A stretch of DNA of 64,000 nt from JALZVT01 sp964634815 (lineage in GTDB: Bacteria > Pseudomonadota > Gammaproteobacteria > Pseudomonadales > Azotimanducaceae): the NCBI GenBank assembly GCA_964634815.1, contig CAZWMD010000017.1, positions 6,763-70,762 of the forward strand. The letters run 5' to 3'. Of the stretch, positions 18,126-26,453 are shown piece after piece. A model generated the notes under the pieces. The model was not told the origin of the DNA. It ran no database searches and saw only the letters and a program-made list of their open reading frames with translations. How positions within the stretch are numbered: position 1 is the stretch's first letter; every line of letters starts with the position of its first letter. Made by a program: the position numbers and the translations under genes.

Positions 18126-19175
18126 GTGAGTATTGAACCAGATCGTTTGATTGGACCCGCGGCAGTGTCGGAAGACGCTCGATTTGATTATGCGCTGCGC
18201 CCATCAACCCTTGCAGAATACATCGGTCAGAGCAGCGTCCGCGAGCAGATGGGCATCTTTATTCAGGCCGCCAGGAAGCGTGGCGAGGCGCTCGATCACG
18301 CCCTGATTTCTGGCCCTCCGGGCCTGGGTAAAACTACGCTGGCACACATTATTGCCAACGAAATGAACTCTAGCCTCAAGGTGACGTCTGGGCCGGTTCT
18401 GGAGAAACAGGGTGATCTTGCGGCCCTGCTTACCAATCTCGAGGCGGGTGATGTGTTGTTTGTCGACGAAATACATCGACTCAATCCTGTTGTCGAAGAG
18501 ATTCTCTATCCGGCTATGGAAGACTACCAGCTCGATATTATGATCGGCGAAGGACCAGCGGCGCGCTCGCTAAAGCTTGAGCTGCCAAGATTCACATTGG
18601 TCGGCGCAACGACTCGGACCGGTTTGCTGACCTCGCCATTGCGCGATCGGTTTGGCATACAGGCACGATTGGAGTTTTATTCCCACACCGATCTCGCGCA
18701 GATTATTACCCGCTCGGCGAGCAAGCTCGGTTTGAAGCTCGACGCGCCTGGGGCCAGTGAAATTGCCCGGCGTTCCCGGGGTACACCGCGTATAGCCAAT
18801 CGCTTGCTGCGGCGTGTAAGAGATTTTGCCGAGGTGAAAGGGGATGGCTCGATTACAAAAGCGATAGCCGACCAGGCCCTCAACATGCTGAGCGTCGACG
18901 CTGAAGGATTCGATGGCATGGATCGACGGGTGCTGTTGTCGATCATGGAAAAATTTGATGGTGGACCAGTCGGTCTTGATTCGCTGGCCGCCGCCGTTGG
19001 TGAGGAGCGAGATACCATTGAGGACGTTCTCGAACCCTTCCTGATCCAGCAAGGCTTCTTGATGCGAACCCCTCGGGGGCGGGTCGCAACAGGCAAGGCA
19101 TATGCGCACTTCGGCCTGAAACCTCAAAAAACAACGTTTGATGCAGAGACGGACGGTAGCGAGTCCGGCACTTAG
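18126..19175 (+). CDS. ruvB: Holliday junction helicase RuvB
   Basis: A 349-residue AAA+ ATPase that drives branch migration with RuvA. Walker A GPPGLGKTT (63-71), Walker B VLFVDEIHRL (about 109-118), sensor 1 LVGATTRTG and the arginine finger region PLRDRFG are intact, and the winged-helix C-terminus ends GRVATGKAYAHFGL. It starts at GTG 18126, with GAGGTG upstream. The usual next gene, ybgC, is missing before tolQ. Confidence 0.96.
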   Translation: MSIEPDRLIGPAAVSEDARFDYALRPSTLAEYIGQSSVREQMGIFIQAARKRGEALDHALISGPPGLGKTTLAHIIANEMNSSLKVTSGPVLEKQGDLAALLTNLEAGDVLFVDEIHRLNPVVEEILYPAMEDYQLDIMIGEGPAARSLKLELPRFTLVGATTRTGLLTSPLRDRFGIQARLEFYSHTDLAQIITRSASKLGLKLDAPGASEIARRSRGTPRIANRLLRRVRDFAEVKGDGSITKAIADQALNMLSVDAEGFDGMDRRVLLSIMEKFDGGPVGLDSLAAAVGEERDTIEDVLEPFLIQQGFLMRTPRGRVATGKAYAHFGLKPQKTTFDAETDGSESGT

Positions 19176-19265
19176 CACGGAAATTCCTTACTTCAATGCT
19201 GGCACTCGTCGGAGGGCCGGGTAACCTTCGTCCCGAACGCAACCTAGAAGCGGAGCCGAGAACGC

Positions 19266-19997
19266 GTGACAGAAGATCTTTCCATTTTTGCACTGATCTC
19301 CGGGGCCAGTCTGCTGGTGCAGATTGTGATGGCCGTGCTGTTGATTGCCTCAGTGATTTCCTGGTTCATGATTTTTCAGCGCTGGCTGGCATTGAATGCC
19401 CAGCAGCGATCCATGGACGCCTTTGAAGACGAGTTCTGGTCCGGGGTTGATCTGCGGCAGCTCTATACGGAGGTGAATGCTTCCGCCGGCGAGCTGTCTG
19501 GCTACGAACATGTGTTTGTCGCGGGCTTTAAAGAATTCAATCGTCTCTCTGATCAATCCAATGCAGATCCGGATGCGATTCTGCAGGGCAGCCAGCGAGC
19601 GATGCGCGTAGCGCTCAATCGCGAAGAGGAAAAGATGGATCGCCACATTCCGTTTCTTGCAACGGTGGGATCTACGAGCCCTTACATCGGCCTGTTTGGT
19701 ACGGTTTGGGGCATTATGAATTCATTCCGCAGCCTTGCGAACATGAGCCAGGCCACTCTGGCAACGGTTGCTCCAGGAATTTCTGAGGCGCTGATTGCAA
19801 CAGCCATGGGATTGTTTGCGGCCATACCCGCTGTAATCGGCTACAACCGATTTTCGGCGCGCGTTGAGGTGTTAACCAAGCGGCTTGAAACCTTCTCTGA
19901 TGAGTTAACCGGAATTCTCGCTCGTGCCGCCCATGCCGGTTCTCCGTCCAGTCGCGGTGGACGGGCAAGTGGCTTAGGTAAGAGGCCAAACAGCTAA
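19266..19997 (+). CDS. tolQ: Tol-Pal system proton-channel protein TolQ
   Basis: A 243-residue inner-membrane protein of the MotA/TolQ/ExbB family with three membrane helices: residues about 12-34 (LLVQIVMAVLLIASVISWFM), 140-165 and 175-197, the latter two carrying ATVGSTSPYIGLFGTVWGIM and SEALIATAMGLFAAIPAVIGYN. With TolR it converts the proton gradient into movement of TolA. The start is GTG at 19266. The 90-base gap from ruvB has no room for ybgC. It overlaps tolR by one base (TAATG). Confidence 0.95.
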   Translation: MTEDLSIFALISGASLLVQIVMAVLLIASVISWFMIFQRWLALNAQQRSMDAFEDEFWSGVDLRQLYTEVNASAGELSGYEHVFVAGFKEFNRLSDQSNADPDAILQGSQRAMRVALNREEEKMDRHIPFLATVGSTSPYIGLFGTVWGIMNSFRSLANMSQATLATVAPGISEALIATAMGLFAAIPAVIGYNRFSARVEVLTKRLETFSDELTGILARAAHAGSPSSRGGRASGLGKRPNS

Positions 19998-20440
19998 TGG
20001 CGGGTAGGCGCAAGCCCATGGCAGAGATCAACGTGGTGCCCTACATCGACGTGATGTTGGTGCTGCTTGTGATCTTTATGGCGACGGCTCCCCTGCTCAC
20101 TCAGGGTGTACTGGTGGATCTGCCGGATGCTCCGTCTGAGCCCATCCAGGAACAGCAAGAGGACCCTTTTGTGGTGTCCGTCCAGGCTGACGGGGCGATT
20201 TTTGTGAACCTTGGGCTTACGGATGATGAAGACGAGGGAACCCGGGTGACCGAATTTTCCCTTGCAGATCAGGCGGCGAAGGTCATCAGCGCCAGGCCAG
20301 ATATACCCGTGTACGTACGCGCCGATCACAGTCTCGATTATGGCCGCGTAGTAACAATCATGACGGTGCTGCAGGGAGCAGGTGCAAAAAGCGTTGGCCT
20401 GATTACTGATCCCGGGAGCAGCTCCTCGACGGGCGGCTGA
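19997..20440 (+). CDS. tolR: Tol-Pal system protein TolR
   Basis: A 147-residue ExbD/TolR protein: a short cytoplasmic N-terminus, one membrane helix (about 17-37, YIDVMLVLLVIFMATAPLL) and a periplasmic domain (ISARPDIPVYVRADHSLDYG). Asp18 is at the place of the conserved proton-carrying aspartate. It begins on the last base of the tolQ stop codon. It works with TolQ in the stator complex. Confidence 0.95.
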   Translation: MAGRRKPMAEINVVPYIDVMLVLLVIFMATAPLLTQGVLVDLPDAPSEPIQEQQEDPFVVSVQADGAIFVNLGLTDDEDEGTRVTEFSLADQAAKVISARPDIPVYVRADHSLDYGRVVTIMTVLQGAGAKSVGLITDPGSSSSTGG

Positions 20441-20449
20441 TCGTCTGCG

Positions 20450-21265
20450 ATGTTGTATGTACTACGCCATTATTTGTTGCCGGTATTGCTCGCTTTTGCA
20501 CTGCATGCCTCACTGGGGCTGTTTCTTTGGCGCGGCATCAGTGACAGTGTGGTTGAGGAGCGGGTGATCAAACCCAAGGTGATTAACTCGACATTGCTGG
20601 TGCTCGAGCCGACCGAAAGCCGGAAGCGTGCCAGCGCGCCTCCGCCGGCACCGGAAGCCGCCGCAAAACCCGATAAGGTTGACCCGCGACTGCTGGAGAA
20701 CCAGCGTCGGCAGCGTGAAGAAACACGGCGCAAGCAACTGGCGCTGGAACGCGATAAAAAACGTATTCAGGAAGAAAAACGCAAGGAGCAGGAAAAGCTC
20801 GCGCGCGAAGAAACCGCACGAGTGCGTGCAGCTGCAGAACTGGAGCGGGCCGCTCGTATCGAAGCGGCGACAGAGCGTGCGAAGGCGGAGCGCCAGGCGC
20901 GGCTGGATGCGCTGGCAACAAGCTCGCTGGATAATGCCACTGATGACGACGCTGCCCAGGGTGAGGAAGCGGCATTGGCGCAGTCTTTTTTTCAGGGTAT
21001 TCGCAGCAAGATTGTGGCCAACTGGTCGCGCCCGGCTTCAGCGCGCAACGGCATGAAAGTGACGTTGCGCGTGGAACTTGTGCCTGGGGGCGGGGTGGCA
21101 GCAGTTTCGCTTGTGACATCAAGCGGGGATACGGCGTTTGACCGGTCTGCTGAAACGGCAGTGCGCCGTTCTGAACGGTTTGATGTGCCCGATGATCCCG
21201 CCATATTTGAACGCCGATTTCGGCGTTTCAACCTATTGTTTAATCCCGAGGATTTACTCCGTTGA
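20450..21265 (+). CDS. tolA: Tol-Pal system protein TolA
   Basis: A 271-residue protein with one N-terminal membrane helix (LLPVLLAFALHASLGLFLW), a Pro/Ala-rich stretch, a long charged helix rich in Arg, Lys, Glu and Ala (about 80-150) and a small C-terminal domain (ARNGMKVTLRVELVPGGGVAAVSLVTSSGDTAFDRSAETAVRRS in the usual order). It spans the periplasm to Pal. The central helix is shorter than in E. coli. Its stop overlaps the tolB start (TTGA). Confidence 0.93.
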   Translation: MLYVLRHYLLPVLLAFALHASLGLFLWRGISDSVVEERVIKPKVINSTLLVLEPTESRKRASAPPPAPEAAAKPDKVDPRLLENQRRQREETRRKQLALERDKKRIQEEKRKEQEKLAREETARVRAAAELERAARIEAATERAKAERQARLDALATSSLDNATDDDAAQGEEAALAQSFFQGIRSKIVANWSRPASARNGMKVTLRVELVPGGGVAAVSLVTSSGDTAFDRSAETAVRRSERFDVPDDPAIFERRFRRFNLLFNPEDLLR

Positions 21266-22656
21266 TTATCAAAAACCTGTTTACTGTTCCGGCTGTTCGA
21301 GCCGGGAACCAAGCCCTGGCTGGGCTTAAGCTTGTGCTATTCGTGCTGTTTGGCACCTTATCCGTATCGCTGATGGCTGCGGAAACTCTGGACACCGTGA
21401 TTATCGATGCCGGTTACGACAAGCAAACCAAGGTGGCGGTGGTGCCCTTTCGGATTGATCCGCGAGTTCGCGCGCAGTCCTCATTGGAAGGCATTGTTGA
21501 GTTTGATCTGCAACGATCAGGTCAGTTTGAAGTGCTTGATGCCTCCAGCATGTTATCGCTGCCCAGCACGCCGGCAGAGGTATTGTTTCGCGACTGGAAG
21601 ATTCTGGGTCAGGAATTTCTTGTGGTGGGCAATGTGGTGCCCGGAGCCAGCGGTGGCCAGATTCTGAATCTCTATGTGTTTGATGTAGTGGCAGAACGGC
21701 TGCTAGCGGCTCAGGCGATCGAGGGCTCGAGTGAGCAGTGGCGGGATATGGCCCACAAAGCCGCGGATATTGTATTTGAGCAGGCCACCGGCATTCCCGG
21801 CGCGTTCTCAACCCGGCTGATGTATGTTCTTGCCAGTCGATTGGGCACAGGTGGTGCTAACTTTAAGCTCGAAATTTCGGACTCTGACGGCGAGCGAGTG
21901 CGAACACTGCATGAATCCAGCGAGCCGATCTTGTCGGCAAGTTGGTCGCCGAATGGGCGGGAAGTTGCTTATGTGTCCTTCGATACGGGTAGATCTGCGA
22001 TCTATCTGCACGATCTCATAGAGAACCGACGAGAGAAAATCGCAGAGTTTCCCGGCATCAATAGCGCGCCGCGCTACTCACCTGATGGCAAAAACCTCGC
22101 CATGGTGCTGTCAAAAGACGGTAATCCTGAAATCTACGTCATGAATCTGGCGACGCGTGAGCTGCGCAGAATGACCCAAAATCGGGCTATCGATACAGAA
22201 CCTAGCTATTCACCTGATGGGCGCAAGATTGCATTCACCTCGGATCGAGGTGGCAAGCCGCAGATTTACCAGGTGGACGTGCAAACCGGGCGGTTTGATG
22301 CCCGGTTAACCAATGAAGGGGACTACAACGCCCGGGCGCAACATATGCCCGATGGCAAACATCTGATTTTCGTTCATCGCAAGCTGGGTGTGTTCCACAT
22401 TGCCTGGCAGAGTCTGGTGCGCGACGATTTTAGAATCCTTACCCAAACCAATCTGGATGAGTCGCCTTCGGTTGCGCCGAATGGCGCGATGTTGATATAT
22501 GCCACACAAATCGATGGCCAAGGTATACTGGCGGTCGTGTCTGTGGATGGTCGCGTGAAATATCGGTTGCCGTCCTCAGATGGGGATGTGCGTGAACCGG
22601 CCTGGTCGCCTTATTTACGCTCGGTAGTCACTACCACGCCTCTCGGTGGAGTCTAG
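21262..22656 (+). CDS. tolB: Tol-Pal system beta-propeller protein TolB
   Basis: A 464-residue periplasmic protein: signal peptide ending SLMAAE, an N-terminal alpha/beta domain (KVAVVPFRIDPRVR, FDLQRSGQFEVLD) and a six-bladed propeller with repeated SWSPNGREVAYVS / YSPDGKNLAMV / YSPDGRKIAFTSDRGG strands. It binds Pal and is cycled by the Tol motor. The TTG at 21262 overlaps the tolA stop, giving a rather long n-region (about 20 residues) before the hydrophobic core; a later start is possible. Confidence 0.94.
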   Translation: MIIKNLFTVPAVRAGNQALAGLKLVLFVLFGTLSVSLMAAETLDTVIIDAGYDKQTKVAVVPFRIDPRVRAQSSLEGIVEFDLQRSGQFEVLDASSMLSLPSTPAEVLFRDWKILGQEFLVVGNVVPGASGGQILNLYVFDVVAERLLAAQAIEGSSEQWRDMAHKAADIVFEQATGIPGAFSTRLMYVLASRLGTGGANFKLEISDSDGERVRTLHESSEPILSASWSPNGREVAYVSFDTGRSAIYLHDLIENRREKIAEFPGINSAPRYSPDGKNLAMVLSKDGNPEIYVMNLATRELRRMTQNRAIDTEPSYSPDGRKIAFTSDRGGKPQIYQVDVQTGRFDARLTNEGDYNARAQHMPDGKHLIFVHRKLGVFHIAWQSLVRDDFRILTQTNLDESPSVAPNGAMLIYATQIDGQGILAVVSVDGRVKYRLPSSDGDVREPAWSPYLRSVVTTTPLGGV

Positions 22657-22763
22657 AAACACTATCAGGCATCCGGATGTTTTCTTTATCTTGTAATTTT
22701 TCGACCGCGAGGCCAAATTCGCTTCGCGTATGCGCTGACAAAACGTCTCAGGAGACACTCAGA

Positions 22764-23312
22764 ATGAAAACTATTGGGCTTCGCGCCGTCGCTTCGATGT
22801 TCCTCGCCCCACTCATGGCGAGTCTTGTGCTCGTGGGGTGTAACAGTACACCCCCAGCGGCCCTGCCACCGGGTACCGATGACAACGAAACCCAGGTGAC
22901 GCCGCCGCCTTCACCGCCGCCGCAGCCTGAGTACGGAACCTTTGACCCGAGTGGTAATCCGTACATCCCCGGTACCAATCAATTGCTCGCGCGAACGTTT
23001 TACTTCGCCTACGACCAATCCAATCTGTCGCAGAACGACCTTGCCATTCTGGAGATGCATGCCCGGGTGCTTGCGGATAACCCTGCCAGTCGAATTCTCA
23101 TTCAGGGGCATTGCGATGAGCGCGGCACGCGCGAATACAATTTGGCTCTGGGCGAACGCCGCTCTGATACGGTAAGGCGGTTCCTGCTGTCGGCCGGCGC
23201 ATCAGCTGCGCAAGTCGAAACGGTGAGTTATGGCGAAGAACGACCTGAAGACCCGGGTCACAATGAAGCCTCCTGGTCGCGCAACCGTCGCGCGATTGTG
23301 GTTTACCGCTAG
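22764..23312 (+). CDS. pal: Peptidoglycan-associated lipoprotein Pal
   Basis: A 182-residue lipoprotein: signal peptide with lipobox LVGC (Cys26), a Pro-rich linker (PPPSPPPQPEYG) and an OmpA-like peptidoglycan-binding domain with ILIQGHCDERGTREYNLALGERRS and VSYGEERPEDPGHNEASWSRNRR. It anchors the outer membrane to the wall and pairs with TolB. GGAGA upstream of the ATG at 22764 supports the start; the 107 bases after tolB could hold an own promoter. Confidence 0.96.
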   Translation: MKTIGLRAVASMFLAPLMASLVLVGCNSTPPAALPPGTDDNETQVTPPPSPPPQPEYGTFDPSGNPYIPGTNQLLARTFYFAYDQSNLSQNDLAILEMHARVLADNPASRILIQGHCDERGTREYNLALGERRSDTVRRFLLSAGASAAQVETVSYGEERPEDPGHNEASWSRNRRAIVVYR

Positions 23313-23319
23313 GCTCCAT

Positions 23320-24420
23320 ATGTTGAGCAGGATCGTTTCCGCCGCATGGTTTGCGCTCTGCCTGGCGGTGGTAACGGCTGGACCGGCGCAGGCCGCTGTG
23401 CCGGTAGAGGAAATGAGCACCGGGGGTAGCACCCTGGGAGACACGGTAACCCCTCAGCCCATCTTGCCTGATGAATTAAGTCCAGCGACATCTTCTCCGG
23501 CAGCCGCTCCAGCAGTAAGCGGCTATCCCGGATATGGCGATGGTGGTCTCCCGAGCAATGGTCTCCCCAGCAATGGTCTCCCCAGCAATGGTCTCCCCAG
23601 CAATGGTGTCTCTGATGAGGCTGACACCAGGTCTCCGGGTGTTGCGATTCAAACGGCCCAGCCGGGGCAAAATGCGCAGCTGTTTTTCGAGATGCAGGAA
23701 CTGCGCAGCGAAATTTTGCGCCTGAGCGGGTTGGTTGAGGATCAGGCGTTTCAAATTAAACGCTTACAGGATTTGCAACGCTCCCAGTATCTGGACATTG
23801 ATCGGCGCTTGACCGAGCAAGGCCGACCTCCGCTCAATGCCAATGATTCGGCGCAGGCGTCGATTGCACCTGCAGCCTCTGTGGCGAGTAGTGCTGCCAG
23901 TTCTGCCACCAGTGCGGATGCTACCAACAACGAACAGAGTCCAGCGGACAAACCCTCAGCGAATTCCGCAGATTCACCCGCTGGATCTCCACCACCAGTG
24001 CCACAAGAGCCACAAGAGCAACAGGCGCAAACTGTGGCAACACAGCGAACCGAAGCTGATGCGTACGCCCAGGCATTTGAGCTGATGAAGAACCAGCAGT
24101 TCGAGCAATCGATTGTTGCTTACCAGAATGTTATAGAACAGTTTCCAGGTGGCAGCTACGCGCCTGAATCTCGCTACTGGCTAGGCGAACTCTATCTCAT
24201 GGCAAATCGACTTGAGGATGCTCGCGGCTCATTTAACGAGGTGATTGATCAGTTTCCCGCGCATCAGAAGGTGCCCTTGTCACTGTACAAGCTCGGGGTA
24301 GTCAATCATCGGTTGGGGGGTACCTCAGAAGCCCTGGTTTATCTCGACGATGTTGTTGTCCGTTACCCGGATACGCCGGCCGCAGGATTGGCCCGTACCT
24401 ACGCTGCAGAATTGCGCTAG
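23320..24420 (+). CDS. cpoB: Cell division coordinator CpoB (YbgF)
   Basis: A 366-residue periplasmic protein: signal peptide (about 1-25, ending AQAA), low-complexity region with four LPSNG repeats, a trimerising coiled coil (QNAQLFFEMQELRSEILRLSG...RLQDLQ), a long Ala/Ser/Pro linker and three C-terminal TPRs (AYAQAFELMKNQQFEQSIVAY, ESRYWLGELYLMANRLEDAR, LYKLGVVNHRLGGTSEALVY). CpoB links peptidoglycan synthesis to Tol-driven constriction. The ATG at 23320 begins the signal peptide, eight bases after pal ends. Confidence 0.92.
   Translation: MLSRIVSAAWFALCLAVVTAGPAQAAVPVEEMSTGGSTLGDTVTPQPILPDELSPATSSPAAAPAVSGYPGYGDGGLPSNGLPSNGLPSNGLPSNGVSDEADTRSPGVAIQTAQPGQNAQLFFEMQELRSEILRLSGLVEDQAFQIKRLQDLQRSQYLDIDRRLTEQGRPPLNANDSAQASIAPAASVASSAASSATSADATNNEQSPADKPSANSADSPAGSPPPVPQEPQEQQAQTVATQRTEADAYAQAFELMKNQQFEQSIVAYQNVIEQFPGGSYAPESRYWLGELYLMANRLEDARGSFNEVIDQFPAHQKVPLSLYKLGVVNHRLGGTSEALVYLDDVVVRYPDTPAAGLARTYAAELR
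23545..23604 (+). repeat. Four tandem 15-bp units in cpoB encoding LPSNG
   Basis: Four copies of GGTCTCCCCAGCAAT (the first with one C-to-G change) in frame inside the linker of cpoB. Near-identity at DNA level shows recent slippage, so the repeat number probably varies between strains. Confidence 0.92.
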
Positions 24421-24469
24421 GCGCTGCTGCGCACACCATTCTTAAAGTACCGGCTGTGAAACGTTCTGC

Positions 24470-25177
24470 ATGACTCTCTCAAATACACCGACCCTCGAGA
24501 TATCGACAACGGCGACCGATACGGCAGCAGCCCCGGACAGATTGCGTATCACAGAAGTGTTTGTCTCTCTTCAGGGTGAAACGTCACGTACCGGCTTACC
24601 CACGGTTTTCATTCGTCTCACCGGTTGTCCCTTGCGATGCGGCTACTGCGATACCGCATACGCGTTTTCTGGCGGTGAAGTGCGCTCTATCGACGAACTG
24701 GTGGAACAGACCCGGGAATTTGGGGTTTCGCATGTCACCGTTACCGGTGGTGAGCCTCTGGCTCAACCTGGAGCGCTGGTGCTCATGCAGAAGCTTTGTG
24801 ATGCGGGGCTGCAAGTGTCACTTGAAACCAGTGGGGCGCTTGATGTTGCAGAAGTTGACTCTCGAGTGGCGCGGGTTGTGGATGTAAAGACTCCGGCTTC
24901 TGGTGAAGTGAGTCGCAATCTGTATAGCAACCTGGAGCTTCTGAACGAGCGGGATGAGATAAAATTTGTAGTGTGTGATCGCAATGACTATGAATGGGCG
25001 CGCCTGCAATGCACTCAGCGTGGCCTGTTTGATGGTGCTGCTGATGTTCTGTTTTCGCCCAGCGTTCCTCGGCTTGATCCGCGACTACTTGCAGACTGGA
25101 TTGTTGAGGATCGATTGCCTGTGAGATTTCAGATGCAACTTCACAAAATTCTCTGGAACGATGAGGCAGGCCGATGA
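24470..25177 (+). CDS. queE: 7-carboxy-7-deazaguanine synthase QueE
   Basis: A 235-residue radical-SAM enzyme of queuosine/7-deazaguanine synthesis, converting 6-carboxytetrahydropterin to 7-carboxy-7-deazaguanine. The cluster motif is CPLRCGYC (Cys53, 57, 60), the CxxxCxxC arrangement; VTVTGGEPLAQPG and VSLETSGAL bind SAM. About 23 N-terminal residues precede the usual family start, so a later start is conceivable. The stop overlaps queC (ATGA). Confidence 0.93.
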   Translation: MTLSNTPTLEISTTATDTAAAPDRLRITEVFVSLQGETSRTGLPTVFIRLTGCPLRCGYCDTAYAFSGGEVRSIDELVEQTREFGVSHVTVTGGEPLAQPGALVLMQKLCDAGLQVSLETSGALDVAEVDSRVARVVDVKTPASGEVSRNLYSNLELLNERDEIKFVVCDRNDYEWARLQCTQRGLFDGAADVLFSPSVPRLDPRLLADWIVEDRLPVRFQMQLHKILWNDEAGR

Positions 25178-25869
25178 GCACAGAGCCCATTGACCGCGCC
25201 GGCAGGCGAGCAGTCATATTGCTTTCCGGTGGTCTTGATTCCGCCACGGTGCTGAGCACGGCAATGGCTGAGGGTTATGAATGCTACGCGCTGTCTTTTG
25301 ATTACGGTCAGCGCCAGGAAGCTGAGCTGGCCGCTGCACGCCGGGTTGCAAGCGTCGCGCAAGCAACGGAGCATCGAGTGGTGTCGCTGGATCTTTCCCA
25401 GTTCGGCGGTTCAGCGCTTACGGACGTGTCGATTGACGTGCCGGAAGAACCTACCGAAGGGATTCCTGTTACCTATGTGCCGGCTCGTAATACGGTGTTT
25501 CTGTCACTCGCACTGGCCTGGGCGGAGGTGCTGGGCGCAAACGACGTGTTTATTGGTGTCAACGCCGTTGATTATTCCGGGTATCCAGATTGCCGCGGGG
25601 AATTCATTACAGCTTTTGAGGCCATGGCCAACCTCTCAACAAAAGCCGCTGTCGAGGGCCAGCGCTTGCGCATTCATACGCCATTGCTGGATTTAACCAA
25701 AGGCGAAATCATCCAGCTCGGACACCGCCATGGAGTGGACTACGGGCAGACCGTTTCCTGTTACCAACCCACGCCAGATGGCCGCGCCTGCGGCCGCTGC
25801 GACAGCTGCAGGCTTCGGGCTGCCGGGTTCGCCGAGGCCGGGGTTCCTGACCCAACCCCTTACGTCTGA
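25174..25869 (+). CDS. queC: 7-cyano-7-deazaguanine synthase QueC
   Basis: A 231-residue adenine-nucleotide alpha-hydrolase-fold ATPase that turns 7-carboxy-7-deazaguanine into preQ0. The PP-loop is LLSGGLDSATV (Ser18-Ser23) and the zinc site is the C-terminal cluster CGRCDSC with the preceding Cys in VSCYQPTPDGRACG. It starts inside the queE stop (ATGA at 25174) and is followed by tRNA-Lys, as in Pseudomonas. Confidence 0.95.
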   Translation: MSTEPIDRAGRRAVILLSGGLDSATVLSTAMAEGYECYALSFDYGQRQEAELAAARRVASVAQATEHRVVSLDLSQFGGSALTDVSIDVPEEPTEGIPVTYVPARNTVFLSLALAWAEVLGANDVFIGVNAVDYSGYPDCRGEFITAFEAMANLSTKAAVEGQRLRIHTPLLDLTKGEIIQLGHRHGVDYGQTVSCYQPTPDGRACGRCDSCRLRAAGFAEAGVPDPTPYV

Positions 25870-26114
25870 TGCGCCCAGCTCGCTCCTCGGCGAGGCCCTA
25901 AACGCTGTTTAACCCCTTGACGCTCCAGGTGCAGGGCCTGGCTTTTGGGTCCCCCGGTCTTCGTGCCCAGCCGGGGTAAGAATCCTCCGGAAAGCAGCCA
26001 TTGCGGTTGCGTTTCACTTTTCCGCCGCTAAACTGTGCCGCTCGCTGCGACGGGCCATTCAGCCTGCGCATCGATCCTGCGGAGCGCTTATGCAGTGCTC
26101 GCTTATGCAGGGCA
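25870..26114. other. Intergenic region between queC and tRNA-Lys
   Basis: About 245 GC-rich bases without a gene. It contains a candidate tRNA promoter at 26007-26034 and a short direct repeat GCTTATGCAG (twice, 26088-26110). A segment near 25990 resembles part of the SRP RNA loop but lacks the pairing and is not called. Confidence 0.55.
26007..26034 (+). promoter_or_regulatory. Candidate promoter of tRNA-Lys
   Basis: TTGCGT (26007-26012) and TAAACT (26029-26034) are 16 bases apart, about 80 bases upstream of the tRNA. Fair match to sigma-70 hexamers only. Confidence 0.3.
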
Positions 26115-26190
26115 GGGACGTTAGCTCAGTTGGTAGAGCACCGGGCTTTTAACCCGTTGGTCCTGGGTTCGAACCCCAGACGTCCCACCA
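26115..26190 (+). tRNA. tRNA-Lys (TTT)
   Basis: A complete 76-base tRNA. The acceptor stem GGGACGT pairs with ACGTCCC, the D arm is GCTCAGTTGGTAGAGC, the anticodon loop CTTTTAA contains TTT, the T arm is CTGGGTTCGAACCCCAG, and the discriminator A and CCA are encoded. The terminal anticodon-stem pair (C27, T43) does not pair. It stands directly after queC, where Pseudomonas also carries tRNA-Lys, a known island insertion site there. Confidence 0.97.
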
Positions 26191-26208
26191 TTCCTGTCCT
26201 CCTGTCCT

Positions 26209-26308
26209 NNNNNNNNNNNNNNNNNNNNNNNNNNNNNNNNNNNNNNNNNNNNNNNNNNNNNNNNNNNNNNNNNNNNNNNNNNNNNNNNNNNNNNNNNNNN
26301 NNNNNNNN
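26209..26308. other. Assembly gap (100 N) after tRNA-Lys
   Basis: One hundred N flanked by short TCCTGTCCT-like runs. Unlike the other gaps, only about six bases (TGTCCT) are shared between the two sides, so real sequence, probably a small repeat, may be missing here. Confidence 0.9.
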
Positions 26309-26453
26309 TGTCCTGTACTCCTGGACTTTCCCCAATAGCAATTTAGTCGCAGAACACTCTGCTGCTGATTCCTCCGTGATGGCTGGCCTTTGTCCCTGGC
26401 GCGATGTACGCGTACCTTCTAAGGTCGACTAAACAACAAGAGGGGAGTCTGTC

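Noticed and set aside
20583..21122. Minus-strand frame of 179 codons opposite tolA
   Set aside because: Mirror frame of the biased tolA codons; the plus strand is a clear TolA.
25977..26006. SRP (4.5S) RNA-like stretch TCCGGAAAGCAGCCATTG
   Set aside because: It recalls the GGAA tetraloop and GCAGCC of the SRP RNA, but bases needed to pair beside the tetraloop are missing and the outer helix cannot be formed.
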